64,000 bases of DNA from Cinnamomum chago. Taxonomy: Eukaryota > Streptophyta > Magnoliopsida > Laurales > Lauraceae. Both the position numbers and the translations under genes were made by a program. The first letter of the stretch is position 1; each line of letters opens with the position of its first letter. Where the stretch lies: assembly GCA_038049695.1 (NCBI GenBank), contig CP142459.1:64844001-64908000 (forward strand). The letters run 5' to 3'. This document shows positions 25,935 to 39,240 of this stretch, in pieces. The notes under the pieces were generated by a model, which was given only the letters and a program-made list of their open reading frames with translations, did no database searches and was not told where the DNA came from.

Positions 25935-28900
25935 ATGGTTCGTGGTAAGAGACAGATGAAGAGGATCGAGAACCCTGTTCATCAACAAGTCTCCTTCTGC
26001 AAGCGCCGCGGAGGGCTACTAAAGAAGGCTAAGGAGCTCTCCATCCTCTGCGATGCAGATATTGGTATAATCATCTTCTCCAAGCATGGCAAGCTCTACG
26101 AACTAGCCTCCAAAGGGTACTCTCTCTCTCTCTCTCTCTCAACATATTACATGATAAGTAGTACATGTGTGTTTGGATGAGGTGAAAAGGAAGAAAAAAA
26201 AAATGTAAATATAGAATCCAAAGTAACGGCCCCAAATCCCTCTTGTGTGTTTTATCTCATCATGCGTGGTTTTTTTTTTTTTGGTGAATTGTCTGAAGTA
26301 CTATGCAAGGAATGATTGAAAGGTACAAGGAAACATGGTGCGCAGGTGAAGCTGAGGAAGAAGCACATAAATCTCTCGTATGCATTCTCTTTTTTCCTTC
26401 TAATTACTTATAAATGAAATGTAAACGATCTGTGTTTCTATACCGTTGTTGTAAACGATCTAGCTAGTTAGATCTTTTACAGTGTTGTTATTACATGTGC
26501 AGTAAATAACAAACTGTGGGATGGGGTACATATCTCTTGTATTTGTGTTTCTTTTTCCTTTCTTTCTTGTACTTTTTATTTGTGTTCTTTTCTCTTTTAA
26601 TATAAGTTACTGTTACCGATCAAAAAAAAAAAAAAAACTGTGGGATCTTGTACAGGCTTGTTTGCAAGGGCTCACCTGGGTATTCTTCCTTGGGGGCCCA
26701 CTACATAGAAATAAAAGCCACATATACAAAAGTGGATACAGTTCTCAATATATATATAGGGTTTTAGTGAAAAATTTTGGGGGCCATATGTAAAAAATTG
26801 TAAAATTTTCTAAAACATATGGGGGTCTTTTTTTTTTTTTTCGGGGGGGGGGGTTGTTGCCCGCCCCTCCCTAGTTCTGCCCATGCTTGTTTGTATATGC
26901 AGTTAAAATGGAAAAATATTTTTTTTATTTTCTACATCTATTTATCCACCCTTTTTTTTAGAGTTGTGTGAGTACAAAGCATTGGGAAGTCCCACATCCT
27001 ATATCCCACATCCCACATCCCACATTGCTCAAGTCCTAAGTTGGACGGGGCTTTGTATTCCTGTTTGGGCCCTCCACCTATCAGTGTAAGTTTTTTTGTT
27101 GGTAGATGTCATCTTACATGGTATCAAAGAGGGTTCTGATCCCGTCCCTCTTGTTACGAGAGTGTTGGGTTTGGGATGCTCTACTTTTTCATAATTGTTG
27201 AGGGTACGGTTGTTTGCATATAATACATTAAATTGTATACATAGGATTTAATGGTCAAATGAGGGGTGAAGGATATAAAGCTATAACGTATTAGTAGGGC
27301 GGTGAATGGATATGCATTATCCATTTTCAATTCTTCAATTTTCATTAAAGGAAAGGTTATTTGATTGTCGTTTTTATGCATTTGATTCTTCTTCTTTAAC
27401 ATCACTTATTATAGTAATACAAAGTCTTTTAATTTCTATAAATTCAGATACATGAAACAAACTTACCTAAAAGTAGGATTTCCTTCTCAGAGAAAAAGCT
27501 GTTGTGGCCAACACACTCATGGTTGAGTGGCATTGGCGTTTTAGTTTTATACATATCCTTTAGGAATTGATCCTTGGGTCTCTTCTAGTTTATAGTTTGA
27601 TCCTTTTAAGAATTGATCCTTGTGTAGAAATAGTAATAATAATAATAATAACCAGCTGCTGCTCTGGTAATCCACGAAAACGTCTCTAGCCCTACAGCTT
27701 CTGCCGACAGAATCTCTCTGTTCTACAGAATTTGTTGAGCACACTAAGATAGCAGAGGAAAGAGGGCTCTGTGGTCTGGGCATTTAGAACATATCACTTA
27801 TGTAGCCTATTGTCTTTGTTAAAACTATAAAATGGACCCAGGACCCTGTAAGTTTTTACTTTCCTAACTTTTCACGACCTAAATCAGACAGTTGAGAAAA
27901 ATTCAACAGATCTGTTCTTTGTTTTTGTATTTTTTTTTTTTTTCTACATGGAGCTCATTCCAAGCACTGTGATAGTCTAATGGCCCCCATAAACTCTACT
28001 GTATACAGAATATAGCCAAATATACTTTTAGATTGAGAAACTTTAGCGGACCAGTTTTCTTCCTGATTGACCTTATTCTTTGGCAGAAACTAAAGCAAGA
28101 GGTAGACGTTTTGAAAAATGAGATTCAGATGCTACAAATGGGATTCAGGTAAGTCTAGATTATTCCAACCATGAACTTGGGTACTGTACTTCACATGGCA
28201 CAGATCGTGGGTGGACCAATTCCCGTCTGCTATATCACCGTGGACAAACCGTGGGTGGCCACATCACCATGGGGCAGCTCTGCTTGCGTGCATTGGCAGA
28301 CATTAATTGGTCTACTCCAGTGGGATAAAACCTCAACAGGTCCGGACTCGTGAAGAAACGTAATAATGATACGTTGTGTGACAGTGTGACACTGTGACTC
28401 TCCTCTTCACAGTACTGTGGTACTTATCGCATTTATCACCAACTTCTATGTCAGTGATCTCCTCAATCCATCTACCTGTGTCTACTGTTCACTAGCCATG
28501 CGCAAAAGTTGTGAAGATAAGACAATCACGTGAACACAGTTGTAAGAAAAAAGCCCAATCTGATATCATAAAGCTAAAAGGCTTAATGTGATATCATGAG
28601 GCCAGTTAAATAAATGTAACCAATGGCCAACCACTGATCCAAGATGAAAGGTACTGGCCAATACATATCACCAATATGCATATGGCCAATACATAGCTCC
28701 AACATGGTTGCTGTTGGGCAGAGCCATGGCACAATGCCGCTTCCTGTGACCGCTCTAAAATCAGGTTCGAGCTTTGCGGCTTCAAATACCATATAAAATA
28801 TTCAATTGTGCTTCTTCCATCATCAATTGTTTTTGAAAGAAATAATAGTTCAATAGGTGCATAAGATCCTACAAGTGATATTAGAGCTCCAGGTCACGGG

Positions 28901-30483
28901 TTCAAATCGCAAAAGTGCTAGTATAAGGAGGGTATTGTTGGACAGAGACGTACCATAATGTCGCTCCTTGTCTCATACAATAGCTTCATGCAGCACATTT
29001 GCATAGCAAATGCCCTTACATAAATATTTGAAACAAACATGCCTTCAGCTTCCTAGCTGTAATCGTAGGTGAGGATTTTGTGATAATGTCTAATTCCTCA
29101 GGTACATGTTTGGAAATAGATCCGAAAAAGAGACACTGGATGAATTGCATGGGATGGAAAGATACCTCGAAAATAGGATACGTCTAGTGCAAACAGAAAA
29201 GGTACTGAATTTCTTAGTTTTATTCTTTCAGCCAAATTCTTCAAATTGCCTACCTTTATTCATTTGCATGTCATTTCATCTGAGTTCAACACAGATGCAA
29301 AATATGTTTCAAGAGATCCAACTGCTGAGAAATAAGGTAAGCACTCAAGTTAATTAATTACTTCTAACAGGCCTTGATACTTCTGCCTTTGGTGCATTTT
29401 CTGATAGATAATTAATACTGGTACTGGTTAGAAAAGGCCACATTAAATTGAAATTAAAAGGGATTAATATTGGATTGTATGTGACATGTTGGTAGGATCA
29501 CTTTCCAAGTAGCCATATACATTAAACTTTTGGCCTATGGTCTACCAAATTAATAGTACTACCTTCTTACATTGTTAATCATAAGATCAAAGACTATGAG
29601 TAGAAGCCTAAAACAAAATTTAGTTGGTATCTCAGAGCCTACATTTTATTGGATGGGTAACAACAATATTTGCCGGAGCTAACTTAGTAGGTAACCAATC
29701 AACAACCCCTTTTCTAAATTTGCATGGCGAAGGCAGCTATCAACTGGTCACTTGCGGCATTTGAAGGTGGTCACTTGCTCCTAATCACTTTAGAGCTTTT
29801 GGTTTTAGAAAAAGTTTTGAGTTGACAAGTCAAACCGAGTCCGTTTAACTTGATGGATCGTCGAATTGGATGAGTTGAATGAGACTCATTGAATTTAAAA
29901 GATTACTATGTTGCTCACTATGGGGGCCCAAACACACCAGCAATGTCACTTGAGTGTCTCAATGACTTCCTGATGGAGTTCTTACATCATCCACAGCTCT
30001 ACATGCAGACCAATTTTTTTTTCCTTTTCTGTTTTTTTATGGTTGAATCTGCCTTGATCGAGCTTTCCAAATTGTGCATTCATCATATGATTAGGATTAT
30101 ACAACTACCCTGGTCCTTGGGTCCTCAGGGATGTTATCTAATTCAGTATACTGTCTTTATCTGGTGTTTGGTTGTGATTTGTGAAGGAAGAAATGCTGGA
30201 AGCAGCAAATGAGTTTCTTCAAGGAAAGGTACTCACTCAAATAGCAATATCAGTGGAAGCTTTATTTGAGCAATTCAAGATTTTCTTCTGCGCATTTAGT
30301 GAAGGCTGATATATGTAATGATTTCTTTTGTAGGCATTGGAGCAAAATTTGATTTTCAATATGCCTCCAGCTACAGCAGGAAATGGGGTTTTTGATGGGA
30401 CTCCAGTACTAACTGGGCCTCCGAGTCCATTGATAATACAGAACGAAGTATTTCAAATATTAGAAGCTTTGAATTGTACCTAA
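25935..30483 (+). CDS. AGL12: MIKC-type MADS-box transcription factor, AGL12/XAL1 clade, 7 exons, 218 aa
   Basis: Exons are 25935-26116, 26299-26377, 28087-28148, 29102-29201, 29295-29336, 30187-30228 and 30334-30483. Sizes of 182, 79, 62, 100, 42 and 42 nt before the last exon are the classic MIKC pattern. The MADS domain (residues 1-60) reads [16 protein letters not shown], then [17 protein letters not shown] and [10 protein letters not shown]. The I and K regions follow ([49 protein letters not shown]). The RYMFG stretch and [12 protein letters not shown] point to the AGL12 clade, known for root meristem growth and flowering time in Arabidopsis. Such proteins dimerise and bind CArG boxes in the nucleus. 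Intron 1 starts with a (TC)n run directly at the donor. Introns 2 and 3 hold LINE- and LTR-type insertions. Confidence 0.93.
26523..26634 (+). mobile_element. 5'-truncated L1-type LINE tail in MADS intron 2
   Basis: AAACTGTGGGAT occurs before (26511-26522) and after (26635-26646) a 112-bp insert that ends TGTTACCGATC followed by poly(A). That 3' end and target duplication are typical of plant L1 LINEs. Only the 3' untranslated end remains. Confidence 0.8.
26965..27131 (+). mobile_element. LTR-like fragment with primer-binding site in MADS intron 2
   Basis: A segment with AAGTCCCACATCC ends TCTTACA and is followed at 27119 by TGGTATCAAAGAG, close to the initiator-Met-tRNA primer-binding site used by plant copia-like and TRIM elements. 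No second LTR is certain. It is a fragment; the left border is approximate. Confidence 0.5.
28712..28985 (+). mobile_element. TRIM-like mini LTR element remnant in MADS intron 3
   Basis: A left LTR (28712-28873) starts TGTTGGGCAGAG and ends AAGATCCTACA. A primer-site-like TGATATTAGAGCTCC follows, then a short internal part with GGAGGGTATT, then a second start TGTTGGACAGAG at 28936. The end motif AAGATCCTACA and site order match the clearer TRIM at 44971-45300. It looks incomplete and old. Confidence 0.55.
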
Positions 30484-30919
30484 TTTGAATTGAAATATGG
30501 GGATTTGGGATGTACTGGGATGCTAAGCTTGAAGAGTATTGAAAGATAAACAGGGGAAGGTGTAAAGGTGATGAGTATTATTATATATGAAAGTCAATGA
30601 TCTTGACATTCTTAATATTAATCTTAACTTCTCAATTTTGATTTCAAATGTTTAATCGATTTTGACTTTTCGCGAAGCCTGCATTATTTTGACTAACATG
30701 TCTAACAAGTAAGGCCGAATTCAATATGAGTCACACTAAATCTTAGTTTGAACTGATAAAACATTAAAAATCTATAATTGTAAAGATTTGAACTCATAAC
30801 CTTTACATCTTAACTCTTCTAAGAAAGTCATTGTATCCATTTCATTGAATAAAATCTTTACATAAGAACTTGCTAAAAAAAATAATATAAGTGCTGAAAA
30901 TATTAACTCACAAGATTAG

Positions 30920-31690
30920 AGGGACCCTTTGAGGACTTATCCAAGCGACTGGAGAGAGCGGACCGCTTCAGGGACCTGTAAGGAAAGAAGAAGAAGCAGT
31001 CAAAGGACCCTGACTGTGGGCAGCATAGGGCTCTCCGATGCCTAAGTTAGTGCAGGGGCGCTGGAGAAGAAAGATCGAGTGGCGTTTTGGATAGTTGCAT
31101 GCATGTAGGTCTGCGTACCTGGTTAGGTGGTGGATCCCCTTATATGAGAAAGATCTTGGATATTTGCTAGTGGACCTCTTGATTTGACTGCTAGGGATAG
31201 ATTAGCCCATAGAGCAATCGATGAGGGTCCGATATAGCCCATATTGCATTAAATGAGAGTCCGATCAGCCCATGCTGCATTAAATGACAGTCACATTGAG
31301 CCTGATCTCGCCTTGACTTGCTGGCGGCTGGGGTCCCATCGGATCCTTTTTAGGGCCTTGTCCTGATATGGCTGCAGCCACTGGATGTGGCTGTTAGAGG
31401 TTTGATGAGGATGGACGGCTCGAATGGTGTATCTATCCCATCAGCGCGTGCTTGTACCCTGTCATGTATCCAAATGTTAGGCGTGACTGTCTATGTCCGT
31501 CTCGGGTAATCGCTCCTCACCTCGGCGGTAGCCGAGACGCACATCTCTTTTAATGAAGCATATGGCTGAAATGATGGCCACAAGTGCTGGTCTAGGCAAG
31601 CGCTCCAGAGTTCGTGTCGAGGCGCATGTAGCCGAAATGGGACACAAGCTAGCATTATTGCTAACCTCGCGCATTTAAGAGTTGCCCCAC
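30920..31690. other. GC-richer island of unknown origin
   Basis: Base composition rises against the AT-rich flanks, with repeated GCCCATATTGCATTAAATGA / GCCCATGCTGCATTAAATGA and two blocks with AGCCGAGACGCAC / GTCGAGGCGCATGTAGCCGA. No long frame or terminal repeat is seen. It may be a piece of an LTR or other mobile element. Confidence 0.35.
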
Positions 31691-31942
31691 ACATATAATA
31701 TGCATCATATCATTCACATAATTTCTTATATGAGCCCCATTAATATATATTTAGCGATATTTTTATATAAAATATATATGTCTATCATAATAAGGGTTCC
31801 AATGATTGAGGATAATACTATGCTTTAAGCATGAATAGTCAAGGTAGCATACCTAAAGCAATAAGCCAGTTAAAACATTCTTAGTTTGAATCAACAACAT
31901 AATTTGAGAAATATGATTTTGAAGATCTCTGTCATTTGTAAG

Positions 31943-32281
31943 TAGGGCTGCCCAACCGGAAATCCGGTCCGGTTTTTGGACCGGAATCCGGTCGGACCGG
32001 ATTTCCGGTCCGGCTTAAATGAGAGGACCGGACCGGTTTCATTAGTTTTTTTTTTTTTTTAAGTTTTTTTTTTTTTTTTTCATTTTCAGCCAATTTCCTG
32101 CCTCTTTTTCCAAATGTAAGAAACTAGATCTTCGATTTCACTATGGTATTTGACTTGAAAATTTTTTATACTTAAAGTTTTGTATTAAAAAAATTAAAAA
32201 AAAAAAAAACTTATTAATCCGGTCCGGACCGGACCGGATATAACCGGTTTTTCAAAACCGGTCCGGTTTTGTGCAGCCCTA
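31943..32281. mobile_element. hAT-type MITE with CCGGTCCGG repeats, 339 bp
   Basis: TTTGTAAG flanks both ends (31935-31942 and 32282-32289), a perfect 8-bp target duplication. The ends are TAGGGCTGCCCAA and, inverted, TAGGGCTGCACAA. GGTCCGG / CCGGACC motifs are repeated densely within 90 bases of each end and the middle is poly(T)/poly(A)-rich. There is no coding frame. Confidence 0.9.
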
Positions 32282-32637
32282 TTTGTAAGTATGGATGAGA
32301 TAAATGCCTCCACATGTTACTCCCCTTTATATTTAAATATGATAAAACTAATAAATCCCACCTACATGCACATGACCCTATATTATGACTAGTACTTAAG
32401 AGCTAAGAGATAAAAGAAGAAAATAAAGTTGACGTATTTAAGGTAAGAGTTGAGACTTGAACCCTGCTTCAGTCCGGTAAAGATTTTGGACCTTAATCTT
32501 GGGTTAGATTTTGACCTATTGGACAATATGGAGACTGAATCTTGTCTTGCCAAATTAGATTCAAGCTTGGTCAAAATCAGGCCACACCCACACCTAGGTC
32601 CATGGCCATAGATTAGGCCCAACTATAGTATAATGTG

Positions 32638-32851
32638 GAATCTGAATCCCCTGCTGTTTGGACCAATTGGGGGTGACATCTGAACTTATTGAATTTAAAA
32701 ACTAGTGTTGTTTTTAAACTAGTTTCGTCTTTTAAGTAAAAACGGGTGTTGTCTTTAAAAGCCAGCTCCATTTTTTAAGTACAAAATAATGTGTCACCCC
32801 GATTGGTCCAAACAGAATTTTCCTATTGCACGAAACAGGGATCCAGATTCT
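32638..32851. mobile_element. MITE with GTTTGGACCAAT inverted repeats, 214 bp
   Basis: The ends GAATCTGAATCCCCTG and AGAATCTGGATCCCTG are inverted matches. Farther in, CTGTTTGGACCAATTGGGGG is mirrored by CTGTTTGGACCAATCGGGG. Flanks ATAATGTG and TTAATGTG differ at one base of eight, suiting a hAT-like target duplication. The element at 50956-51120 is a relative. Confidence 0.75.
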
Positions 32852-32859
32852 TTAATGTG

Positions 32860-35097
32860 ATATAAATGCCACATGTTCCCACTGTGTGAATGAAGGGATG
32901 GATGCCTACGATGAATCAGTATCACTTTAATTCCATGAGTCGTGACACCCACCAGCCACTCACTATGTTGTGGCATCTAGAGGTCACATAAATCACTCCC
33001 CCAATTTAACTCACTTTATAAATGTATGTGGACCATGTACCAATTTTCATCAATTATCAATGACTGTTCCATACCAATAGCCATTATTATTTTTATTATT
33101 GTTGTTGCTGTTATCATTATATCACTATTCTGTTGCATGGGATACCATACGCGCATGTGGGGCCCATCAATTAAAGTCATGATGCAATTTACATTTATTT
33201 TTTTTATTTTTTTATTCCTTGAAGGGAGATTACAAATACAAAACAAACACAAAATTAACCACAACAAATGCAAAAGAACCCCACAGCAAACACAACAGAA
33301 TGAGAGAAGTTAACAGGATGAGTCGACTCAATAAAAGTCGTAGTGGTCATTTTGGATCACATCTTGATGTGGGCCTGTAAAAGTAGATTATTTATCATTA
33401 AGGGCTGATTTATGTAATGATGCCGAATAGAAAACACAAAATTGAGTTTTCTAAGTGGGGCTTTGGTTACCTTTCCCGCAAGAAAAAAAATCATTTAGAG
33501 CACGTTCGAGCAGCTGGATTTTTAGAAAAAAAGTGAGGATCGTGGAACCATGCATGGTAGCCAAATCTATGTTCCGTAGGGCTGTATTATTTTTAAGGAA
33601 ATGTGTACTATGAGGCAAATTTATTCGTAATTATGTGGAAAAGCTTTTACCATAAGGATGTCGTATTTTTTTCCAATAAAAGAGAAAATAGTTTAAGAAA
33701 TTAATTTTTCACAGATATACACAAACATGTCCTTAAAAAACTTTGATTTTTTTTTCCAGTGTTTTGAACCGATGAACTTGAGAGAGTTCAGCCCCCACAA
33801 AAGCTTCTCTGCACAAATGAACTAAGCTGATGTGGAGGCCTCTTAATCTGAAAATTAAAACCTCTAGAGGTTGACCTATTTTTCCATCAGTCCAACTAGA
33901 AGGCCAATGTCATTCAATTGGACCACCGGTCAACTATCAGATGTGGATGGAGCCTGATGGTTCCCCCACCAATATTATTGTTATCTGATTATTGCAAATG
34001 GCAAACGCGTATACATTAATTGGAGGAGTTGGGGATACAGTTTTGATCTGTCTTTCATCTGTTCTCAATCTACAGTGGACCATCAAATGACATCGCAACA
34101 ACGCAACAAATTAATGAGCAGTAATGTGGCAAGGTGATATGCTTTGAATGGATGCTCCAGTCCAGTGACACTAAAAGTGATCTAATTAAATGCTTGTCAA
34201 GTAAAGAAAGGACCTTAATTTGTGTTGAACCTTTGCCTCAGTACCCAATGTCTGATATCCTCTTTGGTGTAGCAAAGGCCAAAAAAAAAAAAAAAAAAGA
34301 ATAAATTAAGACTAATGAAATATGTGAAAGCAAAGCACTCCATTAGCCATTTAATGAAATTTACCTACGAAGATAAAATTGAGGTTAATGATACTTGTAT
34401 ACTTAAATTAATAGGGCAAGTTCATGAAACGAAGGGAATAGATTACCATCGGGATCGTAAAATTTTAATTGGAAGGTAAGAGAAAATTTTATGATTAAGA
34501 AGCTTTGATTAATTTTATTGATATTCATTCTTAATGACATATAAAAGTAAAGACTCCTACATTTCATTGACAGCTTTTACTTGCTTCAAATAATCAATTC
34601 ACTAAAATTAATAATAAAGCCACATAATTAGCATCTCCTAATGACCCAAGTAACAAATTTACTTTAACATATATTAAGATTACAAAACCCCAAGATTTTT
34701 ATATATAAAAGCCGAAATTTGACTCCAAAGTCAAAATGCAGTTTGAGAGTTTTCAAGTTCTAAAAAGTTGGTCTACTGCAAAAAAAATAAGACACACTTC
34801 AAAAGTTAAGATGTGTTGTAGTTGGTGAAGTGATATGACTGACCTCTCCGTACCAAATCTGAAAATTTTCTAGTTCTTTATTCTTCATGCATGCGTTTTC
34901 TTTTCAAGTGATCGGAGACTGTACATTGGAAATAAAAAAGAGGTAAACTTCATCACGGTTATCCTGCCAACCTGCGTGAAACGATGTGCAGTGGATCTGT
35001 GTATGCCAAATAAATTTTCTTTCGTGATTGTCATTCACATGGGGAAATAAATGGCAATTTCCCAACCATCCTCTTTAATAACTGCTCTGTAAAAGCA
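32860..35097. other. Spacer upstream of GDSL gene 1, no gene
   Basis: Several A or T runs and (TTA/TTG)n-like text near 33090 are present, but no supported frame or RNA gene. Confidence 0.5.
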
Positions 35098-35137
35098 CAT
35101 GCATGTATTAATTTCTTCTTTTGCATGTATTAATTTC
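35098..35137. repeat. 20-bp tandem duplication in GDSL gene 1 upstream region
   Basis: GCATGTATTAATTTCTTCTT occurs twice back to back, about 100 bases before the start codon. A (CT)n run occupies 35209-35228 directly before the ATG and is probably in the 5' leader. Confidence 0.7.
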
Positions 35138-35228
35138 TTCTTACTGCCACCTTCTTACACCCAACAGCAACTATTAATCCCCTCCCACTCCCCCACTTTT
35201 TTCTCACCTCTCTCTCTCTCTCTCTCTC

Positions 35229-38077
35229 ATGGCTCGCTTCAGCTTCTTCTGTTTCTTGTTGCTGTTGGGTTGTATAGTTTCTTCAGCTCAAGTGGATGTT
35301 GCACCAGAGAGTAGTCGAAATGGGAGAGAGCTGGTGCCTGCCATGTTTGTATTTGGAGACTCCCTCATAGACAATGGCAATAACAATGACCTTCCATCGC
35401 TTGCAAAAGCTAATTACTATCCTTATGGGATTGATTTTTCTAATGGTCCCACTGGAAGATTCTCTAATGGTTACACCATTGTGGATGAAATAGGTGACCA
35501 CCCACCTTCCTTTTCTCTTCTTATTCTTCTGATTTCGTTTTTGAATGAAACATGGGAGATGGGAGATAAGTTTGGGAAGAATGATGTCTCAGCGAGTTTG
35601 GCACCTTTGATGCACCCATGCACAGACGCAGTTTTCATTAAATTTCCTTACTTTGTCTGTTTTTGTTTTCTTGCGACCATTCTGCTTCAGGTCCTCGGAG
35701 CAGAGATGACTGCACTCTTCCCATCATAGTCCTAGTCCATGTGGTCTCTGCAACCGTTGACTAAAGCTATCACCTCCATGTGGCTTTCCCCATGTAGACT
35801 GTTGACTGCTGAATACCTATGTTTTGTACTATTTCATGTGTTGATGTTCGTCTTTTTCTGGTCTTCTGAGTCTATGATAGAGAAACCCAGAGTTGGAAGA
35901 GGTGATCTCCACAATAGGGCCCACTTACTGACAATCCCCTTGAAATGGGTATCTCTAAATTTGAATCCAATACAAGATTGTAGGCTTCATTAAAAATGCA
36001 ATTAACACAATTTTATGCATTATTGTCAATCTTGCAAGATGATCAGCCTCCATCGATGTAGAAAATGGAAATGCCCCTGCTCTAAGATTGTACTGTTTAT
36101 ATTCATTAGCTCTTACTTTCAACAGATGGGCCCTATTATAGAGTTCCTGACCTTCAGTTCATGATTCTATGGTGTACACCGACTGCACCACTGCAAAGAG
36201 TTCGGATTAGGAGTGGACCAACTCTAAGTAATTAGGAGTGTACCAACCATGGTCCGTCACGTGACGTGGATCCTGCCAGCCCGCATCAAGCTATATCCTG
36301 CCGGCCCACATCTAGGGGTTGAAACAGAGGAGTCGTGATGTCCCCTCCAAAATCTTTGTAACTTGTATATATCCCCATGATTTTATTTTTACATAGTTCA
36401 TCCTTCAAAAAAAATTTCCCAGGTCTAGCCTTTTCCCCCTCATCTATATTGAATCCGTTCCATTGCTGTGCCTCCCTTGATAGTCATGGATCCTGACCCA
36501 ACACAACTAGTTTGTATATTATACACACTTTTGAATTCTGCTGTCACCCTTTTGATTTTGATTGTAACATTTGAAAAATTGATGCAGCGGAGCTTTTGGG
36601 GCTTCCATTGATTCCAGCCCACTCAGAAGTAACAGGAGAGGGTGCTCTTCATGGTTTGAACTTCGCATCTGCTGCTGCAGGAATCCTTGACGTTACTGGA
36701 AGAAATTTTGTACGACTTCTAATCTATACGCATAACATCTGCTTCCTTTCTATATATATTTTTATATGAAATCATAGAAAAGCTTAATCTTTATCTTTGG
36801 GCACTGACCCAATTTAAATTTTTTTCAGGTGGGTCGCATTCCCTTCAACCAACAGATCAGGAACTTTGAGAACACGCTCGACCAGATCACAAACCGGCTT
36901 GGTGCTGATGGAGTAGCAGAGGCCATTTCCAAATGCATCTTCTTTGTAGGGATGGGAAGCAATGACTACCTGAACAACTACATGATGCCCAACTACGACA
37001 CTCGCAATCGGTACAATCCCCAGCAGTATGCTGATCTCTTGGTTCAGCAGTACACCACTCAGCTTACTGTAAGTTTCCTCTTCTAAGAATTCTCCTGTGG
37101 CTGTTTTTTTTTGACCTGGCTATAATGTTAGGATAATGGGAGGGTCCATTCATGTACTTCACTAATTAGATGAGAGGCATTTGCCCAGGTTATGAGAAAA
37201 TTAGATTAACATGAGTTCATCCATAATGCATTATTTTTATTATTATTTCTTCTTTTTTCTCCTTGCAGCGCCTTTATAATCTTGGAGCTAAGAAATTTGT
37301 TATTGCTGGGGTTGGATCACTGGCCTGTATTCCGAGTGTCCTTGCACAAAGTGCCAATGGCCGCTGCTCGCCGGCTCTAGATAGCAGCCTTGTTATTCCC
37401 TTCAACAACAATGTCAAGGCAATGGTGAACAGACTCAATGTTAATCTACCTGGCTCCAAATTCATATACGTTGATATATTTCAGATGTTCATGGACATTC
37501 TCCACAACCCCGGAAATAACGGTAACACTCCTACTATGAGAAAAAATAAGAAAACACTCATTTTCCACCTTTTGATTCAGTTATGATAAGAATGCATCTA
37601 GTGTAGTCTTGATATCAAAGATTAGGCTGATCTAATTAGAGTGATATTTGGCCGATTCATAGTCCCTTCTCATCCACCTTATTCTAATGATTGACATGCA
37701 TCAAGTGGGATGGATGTAAGCAAACTGCGCAGTGATTTTAACTAAAGTTCTACTATTTTTTTAGCATGTACTTTTTAGGCATGAGTATGTCTTTAACCAA
37801 AGGTTTACTGTTTTTTCCCTCTATCCTCTCTTATAAAGGATTTAGTGTGGTGGATCGCGGATGCTGTGGTATTGGGCGCAACAGCGGGCAGATCACTTGT
37901 CTTCCTTTTCAGACTCCTTGCTCAGATAGAACCCAGTATGTCTTCTGGGATGCTTTCCACCCAACAGCAGCAGTCAATGTCATAATGGGAAGAAGGGCTT
38001 TCAGTGGAGGTTCCAATGTTGTGCAGCCCATGAACATAGAACAGCTTGCAAATCTAGACATTGAATCAAACAAGTAG
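35229..38077 (+). CDS. GDSL esterase/lipase 1, secreted, 5 exons, 372 aa
   Basis: Exons are 35229-35493, 36588-36709, 36829-37068, 37269-37521 and 37839-38077 (1119 nt), all with GT-AG introns. Residues 1-20 form a signal peptide (MARFSFFCFLLLLGC...). Block I is FVFGDSLIDNGNNN with nucleophile Ser45. The oxyanion Gly lies in LHGLNFASAAAGI, Asn174 in VGMGSNDYLNNY, and Asp331 and His334 in FWDAFHP. These are the catalytic residues of SGNH/GDSL hydrolases, which cleave ester bonds of lipids, cutin precursors or other esters in the apoplast. Substrate cannot be read from sequence. Length and five-exon form are normal. The gene faces its paralogue at 40915-43987 tail to tail. Confidence 0.93.
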
Positions 38078-39235
38078 ACAGAGTGCTGCTGATGGAGAAG
38101 AGACAAAGTATCCATTGCTTTGTGTGAGTAGAAGGAAAAATAAGAGATGTATACTGAGTTTCAAGTTTTGCTACAATACTAGGATGGTGTGCTCACTTTT
38201 TATGGAAAGCCTTTCTGTTATTTTCTTCATTCGCATAGATGATCTGAAAAACTAGTGGTTTTCTTTAGTTCAGGATTTCTCAAGTTCCAACATCTTTGAG
38301 ATTATAAAAATTGAAAAGCCTACAAAACTATTTTGGTTACGTTAGTTCACAATGTTGTTAGGTATTATGTTGGACATAAGTAATAAGTTCATCATTGGGG
38401 CTATAGGATTTGATAGGCCCATTATAGGTGTTGGGGTAATGCAGTCTACCTGTCCCATTATCTATTTCCTGGGACTCTTTAAGTTAAATTTTAGAAAACC
38501 TTGGATTCTTTCAATCCCCTTGGGTTAAATTCAGAGAGGCAACCACTTGAATGTTTTGCTTATTGTAGTCTTTTTGTAAGTTTTGAGCACATCACTGGTA
38601 TGTTGGCCCTCTATAATGTTTAGATGCAATATTTCAATTCATGCTGCTTTCTTTCAAATTTAGCTAAATATCACATTACAAGATAGGGCAAAGGTTTAAA
38701 CCCTACACTTGGAGCCTTTCTTATGAGAGGGGAAATAATGCAAGATTCCTCTTCCCATGGAAATAGAAATTTATGGAGAGTAAGATTCTCTCATTGCACA
38801 AACAAGTCCTTTCTGGAAAAGAGAGACCCAATTAGGATGGTGTAGGCCTAAACCTAGTTGTTATATGATGTTTTAGTCTCCAAAGATGCACTTGCCGGTT
38901 GATGTGTTATAGTAGCCATTAAAAAAGTAGTTTTATGTTTAATAGTTTGCTCCCATCATAGATGGGGTGGTATATCCAGGTGCATCTGATCGCCACTGTT
39001 TATCCATGAGATGCCTCTTCAATATAAGTTCACAAGTAGGAATGGAGTGCTAACAATTGTAGATGCTTAGGTGCTGTCAACCCTGGGTGCAGTTTTTAGA
39101 AGTCCACTTGGGACGCATCCAATTAATGGAAGTAGTTTATGTCTCCTTATATGTGCAGGAGACATGAAGGATAATGCCAAATGTCATTTCAATCAAATAA
39201 TTCTAACTCTTGAGCTTCAATAATGTTAGTATTTT
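38078..39235. other. 3' region and spacer after GDSL gene 1
   Basis: No coding frame or clear repeat end is present. Confidence 0.5.
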
Positions 39236-39240
39236 TTGAG

